From an uncultured Croceitalea sp. (lineage in GTDB: Bacteria > Bacteroidota > Bacteroidia > Flavobacteriales > Flavobacteriaceae), in the NCBI GenBank assembly GCA_947495075.1, contig CANLXH010000002.1, forward strand, positions 1,240,001 through 1,304,000: a stretch of 64,000 nt of DNA. Direction: 5' to 3'. Below the pieces are notes generated by a model. It searched no databases. It was not told the origin of the DNA and worked only from the letters and a program-made list of their open reading frames with translations. The position numbers and the translations under genes are program-made. This document shows positions 36,098-44,898 of the stretch, piece by piece. Within the stretch, counting starts at the first letter, position 1, and the number at the start of each line of letters is the position of its first letter.

Positions 36098-37161
36098 TGA
36101 AGAAGATTACAATTACCAAAACCTCAGACTCAAAAGTTAAAAATCTGGACTTTGATAACATTCCGTTGGGAACTACATTCACAGACCACATGTTGATATG
36201 TGATTATGAAAATGGTGAATGGATAAACCCTAGAATAGAACCTTTAGCTTTAATCCCAACGCACCCAGCAGCAATGGCATTGCACTATGGGCAGGCAATT
36301 TTTGAAGGTATGAAAGCTACGAAACACATAGATGGAACTCCTTTATTGTTTAGACCAGCATTGAACGCTGCCCGATTAAACCAAAGCGCAAATCGAATGG
36401 GAATGCCAGAATTTCCAGAGGATTTATTTGTTGAAGGACTAAAAAGGCTAGTGGAAATAGAGGAAAACTGGATTCCACCTCAAAAAGGTAGTGCTTTATA
36501 TCTTAGGCCGTTTATGTATGCTGACGAAGCTTTTATTGGTATGAGAGCCTCTACCAAGTATAAATTTATCATTATGGCCTCACCAGCTGGACCTTTATAT
36601 GCGAAACCTATTCGATTATTTGCGGAAACTAAATATATACGAGCTATTGAAGGAGGAACTGGAGAGGCAAAAGCAGCAGGGAATTATGCAGCCGCAATTA
36701 GACCCACAGAATTAGCTAAAGCAAAAGGTTATGACCAAGTGCTTTGGTTAGATGGTAAAGACTTCAATTATGTACAAGAGGTTGGTACTATGAATATCTT
36801 TTTTAAGATAAATGGAGAGTTTTATACACCTAGTTTAGATGGGGCTATACTCCACGGAATTACTAGAAAAAGTGTTATTGAGTTATTGAGAGCAGAAGGT
36901 TATAAAGTAAATGAGCGTCCTATTACCATAAGTGAGATAATCACTGCATCAAAAGAAGGCACTTTAGAAGAAGCTTTTGGAACAGGTACTGCAGTTGGTA
37001 TTGCAATGATTGAAGAAATAGGGTACAAAGACCAAACTATTCTGGTTTCTAAAGAGAATACAGTAGGAAAGCATGTACTAGATAAGCTAAATGGTATTCG
37101 TTTAGGAGAATATAAAGACACATTAAACTGGATGGTTGCCATAGAAAAAGAAATTGCTTAG
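36094..37161 (+). CDS. ilvE: branched-chain aminotransferase (class IV)
   Basis: PLP-dependent aminotransferase of 355 residues, the large BCAT type. Marks: HYGQAIFEGMKATKHIDGT, RPALNAARLNQSANRMGMP, the PLP Lys region GGTGEAKAAGNYAAAIRPTE and QVLWLDG. Usually interconverts Leu, Ile, Val and their oxoacids, but BCATs often accept aromatic substrates. Its place between E2 and E1 of an oxoacid dehydrogenase, under the paa-type operator, argues for a catabolic role: amino acid to oxoacid, then acyl-CoA. Overlaps E2 by 4 bp and abuts E1. Confidence 0.9.
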   Translation: MMKKITITKTSDSKVKNLDFDNIPLGTTFTDHMLICDYENGEWINPRIEPLALIPTHPAAMALHYGQAIFEGMKATKHIDGTPLLFRPALNAARLNQSANRMGMPEFPEDLFVEGLKRLVEIEENWIPPQKGSALYLRPFMYADEAFIGMRASTKYKFIIMASPAGPLYAKPIRLFAETKYIRAIEGGTGEAKAAGNYAAAIRPTELAKAKGYDQVLWLDGKDFNYVQEVGTMNIFFKINGEFYTPSLDGAILHGITRKSVIELLRAEGYKVNERPITISEIITASKEGTLEEAFGTGTAVGIAMIEEIGYKDQTILVSKENTVGKHVLDKLNGIRLGEYKDTLNWMVAIEKEIA

Positions 37162-39228
37162 ATGAAGAAATCGAATTTGCAAAAAGGTTTTGAAAAGTTA
37201 TGTACTGCTAAGGCAATGACAGAGTTGTATGAGGAGAACTTTAAAACAGTTTCCAAATATGTACATGCTACTTCAAGAGGTCATGAGGCTATCCAGATTG
37301 CAGTAGGGATGCAACTACTACCTCAGGATTATGCTTTTCCATACTACAGAGACGATGCGATGTTACTAGCTCTAGGTATGAAGCCTTATGATTTAATGCT
37401 TCAACTTTTAGCAAAGAAAGAAGATCCATTTTCTGGAGGACGTACCTATTATTCACACCCTAGTTTAAAAGATGATGATAAGCCTAAAATTCCACATCAG
37501 TCTTCTGCAACGGGCATGCAAACTATTCCTGCTACAGGAGTTGCTATGGGAATGCAATACAAAGAAAAGCAAGGAATTCCTCATAATGATTCCGGTAATA
37601 GTGAGATAATAAAACCACCAATGGTGGTGTGCTCTTTAGGGGATGCATCTGTTACCGAGGGCGAAATTGCTGAAGCTTTTCAAATGGCTGCTTTAAAGCA
37701 AATGCCTATTCTTTATTTGATTCAAGATAATGGATGGGATATTTCTGCAAATGAAGCAGAGACAAGAGCTCAAAACGCCTATGAATATGCTCAAGGTTTT
37801 AAAGGTCTAGAAGCTATTTCTATTGATGGTGCAAATTTTAGTGAGAGCTATTTGGCAGTAGAAAAAGTTATTGAAACTATCCGTAAGGAGAGAAGACCGT
37901 TTTTAATTCATGCAAAAGTACCTTTATTAAATCACCATACTTCTGGGGTTCGTATGGAATGGTACCGAGATGATTTGGATGAAGCACGTTCTCGAGACCC
38001 ATACCCTGTTCTAAAACAGCAACTATTAGCTAACGGTTTCACAGAAGCAGAAATTAAAGCTATTGAGTCTAATGCAATTGAGATTGTAAAAAATGATTTT
38101 GAAAATGCTTTAAAAACTGAAGATCCAAAACCTGAGGATTTATTTACGCATGATTTTGCTCCAACACCAATTATAGAAGAATTGGGCGAACGTTCACCAA
38201 AAAGAGAAGACGGCGAAAAGGTTGTAATGGTAGATTGTGCTTTGTTTGCCGTTGAAGAGTTAATGAAAAAACACAAAGAATGTCTTTTATATGGTCAAGA
38301 TGTTGGAGGAAGATTAGGAGGTGTATTTAGAGAAGCAGCTACTTTAGCACAGAAATTTGGAGATGATAGAGTATTTAATACACCAATTCAAGAAGCCTTT
38401 ATTGTAGGTTCTACTGTTGGGATGAGTGCTGTAGGTCTAAAACCCATTGTTGAAGTACAATTTGCAGATTATATCTGGCCTGGACTCAACCAACTATTTA
38501 CTGAAGTAAGTAGAAGTTGTTATTTATCTAATGGAAAATGGCCAGTCAGTATGATTTTGAGGGTCCCAATTGGTGCTTATGGTAGTGGTGGACCATATCA
38601 TTCCTCATCTGTTGAAAGTGTGGTTACAAATATTAGAGGAATTAAAATTGCTTATCCTAGCAATGGTGCCGATTTAAAAGGCTTAATGAAAGCAGCTTAT
38701 TACGACCCAAATCCTGTAGTTATCTTAGAACACAAAGGATTGTATTGGAGTAAAGTTCCCGGAACAAAAGGAGCGACATCTATAGAGCCTTCCGAGGACT
38801 ATGTGTTGCCTTTTGGTAAGGCAAATGTTTTACAAGAAATTTGGAAACAGGAAGATGAAGAAACGACAACTATAGTAAGTTATGGAATGGGAGTGCATTG
38901 GGCTATGAATGCCACAAAAGGAATGCGTGATAAGGTTGAAGTGATAGATTTACGAACGCTAGCTCCATTGGATGAAGCAACTGTAATGGAATCTGTTAGA
39001 AAGACAGGTAAGTGTTTAGTTGTTACGGAAGAACCATCTGATAATAGTTTTGCCAGAGCATTAGCAGGAAAAATACAGGAAGAATGTTTTATGTACTTAG
39101 ATGCTCCGGTAATGACTATAGGAAGTGAAAATATGCCAGCTATACCTTTAAATTCGACTTTAGAGACTACCATGATTCCTTCTACTGAGAAAGTAAAGAA
39201 TAAACTATTATCACTTTTAGCATATTAG
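37162..39228 (+). CDS. bkdAB: 2-oxoacid dehydrogenase E1, fused alpha and beta subunits
   Basis: Thiamine-diphosphate decarboxylase component. The N-terminal alpha half (about 1-320) has RGHEAIQIAVGMQL, YYRDDAMLLALGM and the TPP motif GDASVTEGEIAEAF with IQDNGWDIS. The beta half (about 345-688) has LLYGQDVGGRLGG, TPIQEAFIVG and FADYIWPGLNQL. Alpha-beta fusion is common for the branched-chain type in Bacteroidota. 688 residues. It directly follows the aminotransferase with no gap and ends 0 bp from the convergent DUF3291 gene. Confidence 0.92.
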   Translation: MKKSNLQKGFEKLCTAKAMTELYEENFKTVSKYVHATSRGHEAIQIAVGMQLLPQDYAFPYYRDDAMLLALGMKPYDLMLQLLAKKEDPFSGGRTYYSHPSLKDDDKPKIPHQSSATGMQTIPATGVAMGMQYKEKQGIPHNDSGNSEIIKPPMVVCSLGDASVTEGEIAEAFQMAALKQMPILYLIQDNGWDISANEAETRAQNAYEYAQGFKGLEAISIDGANFSESYLAVEKVIETIRKERRPFLIHAKVPLLNHHTSGVRMEWYRDDLDEARSRDPYPVLKQQLLANGFTEAEIKAIESNAIEIVKNDFENALKTEDPKPEDLFTHDFAPTPIIEELGERSPKREDGEKVVMVDCALFAVEELMKKHKECLLYGQDVGGRLGGVFREAATLAQKFGDDRVFNTPIQEAFIVGSTVGMSAVGLKPIVEVQFADYIWPGLNQLFTEVSRSCYLSNGKWPVSMILRVPIGAYGSGGPYHSSSVESVVTNIRGIKIAYPSNGADLKGLMKAAYYDPNPVVILEHKGLYWSKVPGTKGATSIEPSEDYVLPFGKANVLQEIWKQEDEETTTIVSYGMGVHWAMNATKGMRDKVEVIDLRTLAPLDEATVMESVRKTGKCLVVTEEPSDNSFARALAGKIQEECFMYLDAPVMTIGSENMPAIPLNSTLETTMIPSTEKVKNKLLSLLAY

Positions 39229-39690
39229 CTAGATTTTATTTCCTTGAAAATCGTAGAATTCTTTAATGGTAAAAGCAGAAGGTGTAGACCCATTACGTTC
39301 TAGTTCTTCTAACTTTTGTTTGGTCACTTGCAAGGTGGGGAATTCACCTTCAGGTAGCCACCACATCACAAATTGTGATGTTCCATCCATATCAAACCAT
39401 TTCTTTTTATTTCTAAGGAAATAACTATGGACAGAGCCATATACAAAGTCTTTAAAGGATTCTAAATCTTCCCAAACACTAATATTAATTGCCATCATTT
39501 CATCTTTAAATGGCGATTCTATATAGGAAGCTGATCTACCATCATCATCTTTTAATCGCCAAACAAAGCCTTTACTTTCTTCTGCGAACCTATTAACTGG
39601 TTCTAAAAAGTCTACAAATTCTTTCATTTTGGGATTGTCAAGTGAAGCTTTAAAACGAGCGATATTAGCTTGTGCTAAATGATATTTCAT
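39229..39690 (-). CDS. DUF3291 family protein
   Basis: 153 residues, all cytoplasmic. The pattern YHLAQANIARFKASLDNPKM, SIWEDLE-like NISVWEDLESFKDFVYGSVH and VMWWLPEGEFPTLQ is that of DUF3291, an antibiotic-monooxygenase-like (dimeric alpha-beta barrel) fold. No known substrate. Its stop abuts the E1 stop on the other strand. Confidence 0.85.
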   Translation of the reverse strand: MKYHLAQANIARFKASLDNPKMKEFVDFLEPVNRFAEESKGFVWRLKDDDGRSASYIESPFKDEMMAINISVWEDLESFKDFVYGSVHSYFLRNKKKWFDMDGTSQFVMWWLPEGEFPTLQVTKQKLEELERNGSTPSAFTIKEFYDFQGNKI

Positions 39691-39734
39691 AAAAGTAGAT
39701 TTAATGGGAAGATAGCTAATACCCTAAAAAAATA

Positions 39735-39766
39735 GAGGTCTTTTTGGTATTCACCAAAAAGACCTC
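39735..39766 (-). terminator. strong terminator downstream of the DUF4136 gene
   Basis: A perfect 14-bp stem, GAGGTCTTTTTGGT / ACCAAAAAGACCTC, with loop ATTC. On the minus strand it runs into CTATTTTTTT. It lies 93 bp beyond the DUF4136 stop, past another inverted repeat. Confidence 0.75.
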
Positions 39767-39778
39767 CTTATAAGATAA

Positions 39779-39841
39779 AGCGAAGTAGCTGTTTCACTTT
39801 TCTGCATAAACACTCAAACTTGGTTACGCAGCTACTTCGCT
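39779..39841. repeat. 13-bp inverted repeat with 37-base loop
   Basis: AGCGAAGTAGCTG at 39779-39791 and CAGCTACTTCGCT at 39829-39841 are perfect arms. The structure lies in the 3' untranslated part of the DUF4136 gene, between its stop and the terminator. It might protect the transcript or be a scattered repeat. Confidence 0.55.
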
Positions 39842-39858
39842 CAGCTTAAATATATTAT

Positions 39859-40461
39859 TTAGTTTGCTGCTATAGCAGGTGGATACGCTTCAAGAATTTG
39901 AGAGACAAATTCTTTGATACGTTCTTCCTTCTTTTCAATATTTGTAGTACTGTTTAATGTGCCAATACCACGACCTTGCCATACTAAAGATTTGTTTTTA
40001 GAATCAATTAAATCAATGTATAGTGAGCCCTCTGTTCTTGTAGATACGTTTGGACCAAAGCCGCCGCCCCAACCAAAACCAGGACCAAAGCCACCCCAAC
40101 CAAAACCAGGACCAAAGCCGCCCCAACCGAAACCTCCCCAGCCATATCCACCCCAACCAAAGTTGTTGTTGTAGACATCTACTTGTTCACGTTCTTTAGT
40201 AAATATACTCACTAGAATATCTGGATTCTGTGATTTGGTAAAACCACGTGAAGCCATTTCAGTATCAATAGCTTTTAAAATACGTTTTTTATCAAGGTCA
40301 GAAATCTGTGCTTTGTCTATGCCTGTTTTATAAAACGCATAGGTTTTGTATTCTTTAAAATTAGTTTCACGGTCATAATCTGAAGCTACGCGCACTGAAA
40401 CACAAGAGCCTAGAAATAAAACAACCAATAATGGTAAGGCAAGAAATTTCACTTTTTTCAT
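39859..40461 (-). CDS. DUF4136 lipoprotein with Gly/Trp/Phe repeat insert
   Basis: 200 residues. Lipobox LGSC (Cys near 20) gives a lipoprotein. DUF4136 is split into two parts, ASDYDRETNFKEYKTYAFYK through DILVSIFTKE, and SLYIDLIDSKNKSLVWQGRG to the end, by a 45-residue insert of WGGFGPGFG-type repeats. The insert is encoded by 27-bp tandem repeats at 40067-40128. Function unknown; surface or periplasmic. Confidence 0.85.
   Translation of the reverse strand: MKKVKFLALPLLVVLFLGSCVSVRVASDYDRETNFKEYKTYAFYKTGIDKAQISDLDKKRILKAIDTEMASRGFTKSQNPDILVSIFTKEREQVDVYNNNFGWGGYGWGGFGWGGFGPGFGWGGFGPGFGWGGGFGPNVSTRTEGSLYIDLIDSKNKSLVWQGRGIGTLNSTTNIEKKEERIKEFVSQILEAYPPAIAAN
40067..40128 (-). repeat. 27-bp tandem repeat inside the DUF4136 gene
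   Basis: Two nearly identical 27-bp units start with CCCCAACCAAAACCAGGACC (40067 and 40094) and a third partial unit begins at 40121. Each encodes nine residues of the FGWGGFGPG type. Copy number may vary between strains by slippage. Confidence 0.7.
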
Positions 40462-40537
40462 ATCAATTTTTTTTTTGAGTTAAACCAAAATCCACATTTT
40501 ACTAACCACAAAGACTATGCCGAAAATTAACATTTAG

Positions 40538-40705
<168 letters not shown>

Positions 40706-40833
40706 CTAAATACAATAGTAAAGGTACATTTTTTACAAATAAGCACTAAAATTCTTATAGTTGCCAATTGGTTATCCACCGATATTGTTAGTAATATCAA
40801 CGAATATTCTTACAGTTAAACCAATTGAACTAA

Positions 40834-40841
40834 TATATTTG
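40834..40841 (+). promoter_or_regulatory. -7 promoter element
   Basis: TATATTTG matches TAnnTTTG exactly and lies 27 bp before the ATG at 40868, a normal distance for a Bacteroidota promoter. Confidence 0.4.
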
Positions 40842-40867
40842 AGTATCCCTCGTTTTAAAATGAGCAA

Positions 40868-41200
40868 ATGATTTTAGTATTTAAACATTTTTTTCGGAGA
40901 AACTACGTAGGTCTTACACTTTGGCCTTTCATTTTTATTAAAGAGGGCGGTCTTAAAGAAGATGTAGTATTAATTAATCATGAAAAAATTCATCTTAAGC
41001 AACAACTAGAACTTTTTATACTACCTTTCTATATTTGGTATATCAGCGAATGGTTGTTTAGAACTATACTTTACTTAGATACCTATAGAGCTTATCAAAA
41101 CATTTCATTTGAGCGTGAAGCATATGCTAATGAAAATGATTTAGGCTATACACAACGTAGGAAGTCGTACAATTTTTTAAATTATATTTTTCGACCATAA
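40868..41200 (+). CDS. small membrane protein with HExxH zincin-like motif
   Basis: 110 residues. HEKIH at 38-42 is followed by one or two hydrophobic segments (48-70) and FEREAY at 81-86, giving a possible third ligand (Glu82 or Glu84). This is the gluzincin arrangement of HExxH plus a downstream Glu in a very small frame. No signal peptide. I do not know a named family; activity is unproven. The next gene follows within 4 bp and probably shares the transcript. Confidence 0.75.
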   Translation: MILVFKHFFRRNYVGLTLWPFIFIKEGGLKEDVVLINHEKIHLKQQLELFILPFYIWYISEWLFRTILYLDTYRAYQNISFEREAYANENDLGYTQRRKSYNFLNYIFRP

Positions 41201-41203
41201 CCT

Positions 41204-42106
41204 TTGGATGTAGAGAATCAGAAAATTGATTTACCCTTATTGGATAGAAAAGAAATTAGTCTTTTTATTAAAAGGGAAGACACTATCCATCCTATTGTAT
41301 CAGGTAATAAATACCGCAAACTTAAATACAATATACAAGAAGCAAGAAAATTGAGATTTTCTACGCTTCTAACCTATGGAGGAGCTTATTCAAATCATAT
41401 TGCAGCCACAGCTTGCGTTGGTCAAGAATTTAATTTTAAGACTATCGGTGTTATTAGAGGGGAAGAACTTATAGATAAATGGAAAACCAATCCAACTCTT
41501 GCTTCTGCAAAAGAACACGGCATGGACTTCCATTTTGTATCTCGAGAAACGTATCGGAATAAGCAGAAAGATGAATTTTCATATCAACTTAAAAAGAAGT
41601 TTGGAAATTTTTATGCCATACCAGAGGGTGGAACCAATAATCTAGCAGTAAAAGGCTGTGAAGAAATATTAACTACTAAGGATACCCAGTTTGATTTTAT
41701 CTGTTGTTGCGTGGGTACAGGTGGGACTTTAACAGGTTTAATTAATTCAGCTATGGCACATCAGATTGTTCTAGGATTTCCTGCGTTAAAAGGAGATTTT
41801 TTAAAAAACGATATTCGTAAATTTGTTCAAAATGAGGATTGGAAATTAATAACCAACTATCATTTTGGTGGTTATGCCAAAATTAATGCCAATTTAGTGA
41901 CCTTTATTAATAATTTTAAAAGTGAAACTAAGATTCAGTTAGATCCCATTTATACAGGTAAAATGGTTTACGGGCTTTTAGATTTAATTGCTAAAGACTA
42001 CTTTCAAAAAGGCAGTAAAATTCTGGTAATCCATACTGGGGGACTACAGGGGATTCTTGGTATGAATATGGTATTGAAAAAGAAAAATTTACCCTTATTA
42101 AAATGA
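41204..42106 (+). CDS. PLP-dependent desulfhydrase / ACC deaminase family protein
   Basis: 300 residues, fold-type II PLP enzyme. The Schiff-base Lys is in VSGNKYRKLKYN (near 37), followed by LLTYGGAYSNHIAATA and CCVGTGGTLTGLI for phosphate binding. The family covers D-cysteine desulfhydrase and 1-aminocyclopropane-1-carboxylate deaminase; the sequence does not decide which, and bacterial annotations usually mean the former. Its end overlaps the glucosaminidase by 4 bp. Confidence 0.85.
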   Translation: MDVENQKIDLPLLDRKEISLFIKREDTIHPIVSGNKYRKLKYNIQEARKLRFSTLLTYGGAYSNHIAATACVGQEFNFKTIGVIRGEELIDKWKTNPTLASAKEHGMDFHFVSRETYRNKQKDEFSYQLKKKFGNFYAIPEGGTNNLAVKGCEEILTTKDTQFDFICCCVGTGGTLTGLINSAMAHQIVLGFPALKGDFLKNDIRKFVQNEDWKLITNYHFGGYAKINANLVTFINNFKSETKIQLDPIYTGKMVYGLLDLIAKDYFQKGSKILVIHTGGLQGILGMNMVLKKKNLPLLK

Positions 42107-42957
42107 TAAAACGGTTTGGATATGTAATCTTGGTTCTTGTGATACTAGTTGGTTGTAAAGCAAAGAAACGTGCTACATCAAGTACAAAAGTGAAAACTGA
42201 AGAACAAAAAAGAGGTGTGTATAAGCCTAATGATGGTATAGAGGGCACTAAGTTTAATAAGTCAGAACTATATCCACTCCCTGCAGACCCAGGAAAGTTT
42301 GTAAAATTTCCTATTAATTCTACCACAGAATATGTAGAAGAGTTTGCCGAGATGGCACAATATGAGATGCGTGCATTTGGAATACCGGCGAGTATTACAC
42401 TCGCGCAAGGTATTTTAGAAAGTGGTTCGGGTAAAGGACAATTAACTCAGAAAACAAATAACCATTTTGGAATAAAATGTCATACAGGTTGGCAGGGAGA
42501 ATATGATTTTCATGATGATGATGCCAAAGGCGAATGCTTTAGAAAGTACAACCATCCCATGTTTTCTTATAGAGACCACAGTATTTTCCTTGCTTCACGT
42601 TCACGTTATCGCTTTCTGTTTAATTACCGTAGGGATGATTATAAGAAATGGGCACATGGTTTGCGTAAAGCGGGTTATGCAACAGATAAAAAATATCCAC
42701 AAAAACTAATTGCTTTAATAGATAGGTATAATTTAGATGACTATGATGAAGAGGTGGTTCGTAATGGTCTAGATACTGTTAGGCAGCCAAAAGAATATGA
42801 AGTTTTTACCCATATGGTAGAAAAAGGAGATACACTTTATGGGCTTTCTAGAAAGTATTCAATTTCTGTAGATGAAATCAAACAATTAAATAGCCTAGAG
42901 AATAATAATTTGGCCATAGGTCAGGTGATAAACCTTAGAAAGGTAAAAAGAAAATAG
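42103..42957 (+). CDS. lipoprotein glucosaminidase with LysM domain
   Basis: 284 residues. Lipobox LVGC (Cys near 18) predicts lipidation. A GH73-type N-acetylglucosaminidase domain (about 75-215) has FGIPASITLAQGILESGSGK with the catalytic Glu and NNHFGIKCHTGWQG. A single C-terminal LysM repeat (HMVEKGDTLYGLSRKYSISV) binds peptidoglycan. It should trim glycan strands in wall turnover. Overlaps the upstream PLP gene and ends 21 bp before hemL. Confidence 0.93.
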   Translation: MIKRFGYVILVLVILVGCKAKKRATSSTKVKTEEQKRGVYKPNDGIEGTKFNKSELYPLPADPGKFVKFPINSTTEYVEEFAEMAQYEMRAFGIPASITLAQGILESGSGKGQLTQKTNNHFGIKCHTGWQGEYDFHDDDAKGECFRKYNHPMFSYRDHSIFLASRSRYRFLFNYRRDDYKKWAHGLRKAGYATDKKYPQKLIALIDRYNLDDYDEEVVRNGLDTVRQPKEYEVFTHMVEKGDTLYGLSRKYSISVDEIKQLNSLENNNLAIGQVINLRKVKRK

Positions 42958-42978
42958 TAATTTTTTTCATAATACTAC

Positions 42979-44256
42979 ATGCGATACCAAAGAAGCAGTG
43001 CATTATTTACAGAAGCGAAGAAATATATTCCAGGAGGTGTAAATTCTCCGGTTAGAGCATTTAAGGCTGTAGGTGGAGACCCTATTTTTATCAAAGAAGC
43101 AAAAGGCGCTTATCTTTTTGATGAAGATGATAATAAATACATTGATTATATCGCCTCTTGGGGTCCATTAATTTTAGGACATGCGCATCAACCTGTTTTA
43201 GATGCGGTAATAGAAAAAGCTAAAAAGGGAACTTCTTTTGGTATCCCAACCGAAATTGAAACCGAACTTGCTAAACTAGCCGTAAGCATGGTGCCCAATA
43301 TTGATAAGATTAGGTTTGTGAATTCAGGTACCGAAGCTTGTATGAGTGCGGTTCGTTTGGCACGTGGATATACCGGAAAAGATAAAATTATCAAGTTTGC
43401 GGGTTGCTACCATGGACATTCAGATTCGTTTTTAATACAAGCGGGTAGCGGTGCGGTAACCTTTGGTAGCCCTAATAGTCCTGGAGTAACACAAGGCACA
43501 GCTAAAGATACTTTGTTGGCAAATTATAATGATTTGGAAGGTGTAAAAAACTTAGTTGAAGCTAATAAAGGAGAAATTGCTGCGATTATTATCGAGCCTG
43601 TGGCAGGGAATATGGGTTGTATTATTCCTTCAGATGAATTTATTAAGGGTCTGCGTGAACTATGCACACAAGAAGGTATTTTATTACTTTTTGATGAGGT
43701 AATGACTGGTTTTAGATTAGGAAAAGGTGGTGCTCAAGAGGCGTTGGGAGTAGATGCGGATATAGTAATGTTTGGTAAAGTAATTGGCGGTGGCCTACCT
43801 GTAGGCGCTTTTGCAGCCAGAGGGGAAATTATGAGCCATTTAGCACCAGAAGGACCAGTATACCAAGCGGGAACTTTAAGTGGAAATCCTTTAGCAATGA
43901 GCGCTGGATTGGCCATGTTAACTGAACTGAATACCAAACCGGAAATTTTTACTAGTCTCGCTAAAAAAACAGAATATCTACATAAAGGTATTGAAGTGGT
44001 GTTGACTGAAAAAGGAGTTACGCACCAAATCAACCGATATGGCAGTATGATTTCTGTACATTTCTGTGAAAATCCCGTAGTGGATTTTGAGTCTTCGACA
44101 AAAGGGAATAACAATACCTTTAAAAAGTATTTTCATGAGATGCTGGATCAGGGTATTTATTTACCACCTTCTGCTTTTGAAAGTTACTTTTTAAACGATG
44201 CCATTAGCTATTCGGATTTGGACAAAACCATTGAAGCGGTAAGAAAGCTTTTTTAA
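42979..44256 (+). CDS. hemL: glutamate-1-semialdehyde 2,1-aminomutase
   Basis: Makes 5-aminolevulinate for haem by the C5 route. 425 residues; [20 protein letters not shown] at the N-terminus, [16 protein letters not shown], the Asp of [12 protein letters not shown] and the PLP Lys in [17 protein letters not shown]. Full length. Same orientation as the glucosaminidase and convergent with the next membrane gene. Confidence 0.97.
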   Translation: MRYQRSSALFTEAKKYIPGGVNSPVRAFKAVGGDPIFIKEAKGAYLFDEDDNKYIDYIASWGPLILGHAHQPVLDAVIEKAKKGTSFGIPTEIETELAKLAVSMVPNIDKIRFVNSGTEACMSAVRLARGYTGKDKIIKFAGCYHGHSDSFLIQAGSGAVTFGSPNSPGVTQGTAKDTLLANYNDLEGVKNLVEANKGEIAAIIIEPVAGNMGCIIPSDEFIKGLRELCTQEGILLLFDEVMTGFRLGKGGAQEALGVDADIVMFGKVIGGGLPVGAFAARGEIMSHLAPEGPVYQAGTLSGNPLAMSAGLAMLTELNTKPEIFTSLAKKTEYLHKGIEVVLTEKGVTHQINRYGSMISVHFCENPVVDFESSTKGNNNTFKKYFHEMLDQGIYLPPSAFESYFLNDAISYSDLDKTIEAVRKLF

Positions 44257-44287
44257 ATTGTTGTTCCTTTTTAAGGAAGCTTATAAT

Positions 44288-44848
44288 TCATGATTTAACT
44301 GAATACTTCCAAATCCTCCAACCAAATATAACTCCGGATAATACAATAATGGCCAGCATCATATAATGGAACCAAAAAGGTTCTGCACCTTCAAAATCAC
44401 CTTTGGCCCTTGACAAATAGGTAACAAACATTACAAGGCTTACATAATAAAAATACAATAGTTGCCAGCCTAGTTTTAACTTGTGAAGTACTAAAGGAGC
44501 CAAAACTATCATTAAATAAGCCAACGTACCTCCTGTCAGTTTTACCGGTACAATGGGAATGTTATTTAAAACTACATTGGTTGCCAAAAAGCCAAAATGG
44601 ATGACATGCACCATTGCAAAGAGTAACAGCCAATTCTTTAGTTTTGTATTTTCTTTTATTGGTTTTGGACGTCCAAAAGCAAATAGGTAAAAAGTTGCTA
44701 AAAAAACAAAAGCAGATAATCTGCCAGAATATCGTGCGGCATGCCTAAAGGTTTCTTCTATAGATGGTTGCTGAAGATAACAGACCAAAAAGATACCCAA
44801 CTCAACTAATACTCCAAAAAAAAGTAATTTTTTAATTGAGTCTTTCAT
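44288..44848 (-). CDS. six-TM membrane protein, possibly ferric-reductase-like
   Basis: 186 residues with about six membrane helices. Histidines lie in FRHAARYSGRLSAF (near 36) and in MVHVIHFGFLATN (near 80), a spacing reminiscent of haem-binding ferric-reductase-like or MsrQ-like proteins, but it is too short and too diverged for a firm call. An independent terminator is not evident. Same strand as the MFS gene 50 bp further on. Confidence 0.6.
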   Translation of the reverse strand: MKDSIKKLLFFGVLVELGIFLVCYLQQPSIEETFRHAARYSGRLSAFVFLATFYLFAFGRPKPIKENTKLKNWLLLFAMVHVIHFGFLATNVVLNNIPIVPVKLTGGTLAYLMIVLAPLVLHKLKLGWQLLYFYYVSLVMFVTYLSRAKGDFEGAEPFWFHYMMLAIIVLSGVIFGWRIWKYSVKS

Positions 44849-44898
44849 GTCGGGTTTGGTTGATATTGGTAATTAAAGGTATAAAATCACAAATTTAA

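Noticed and set aside
39914-40174. Plus-strand ORF rich in Pro and Lys
   Set aside because: It is the antisense of the Gly/Trp repeat region of the DUF4136 gene; composition follows from the repeats.
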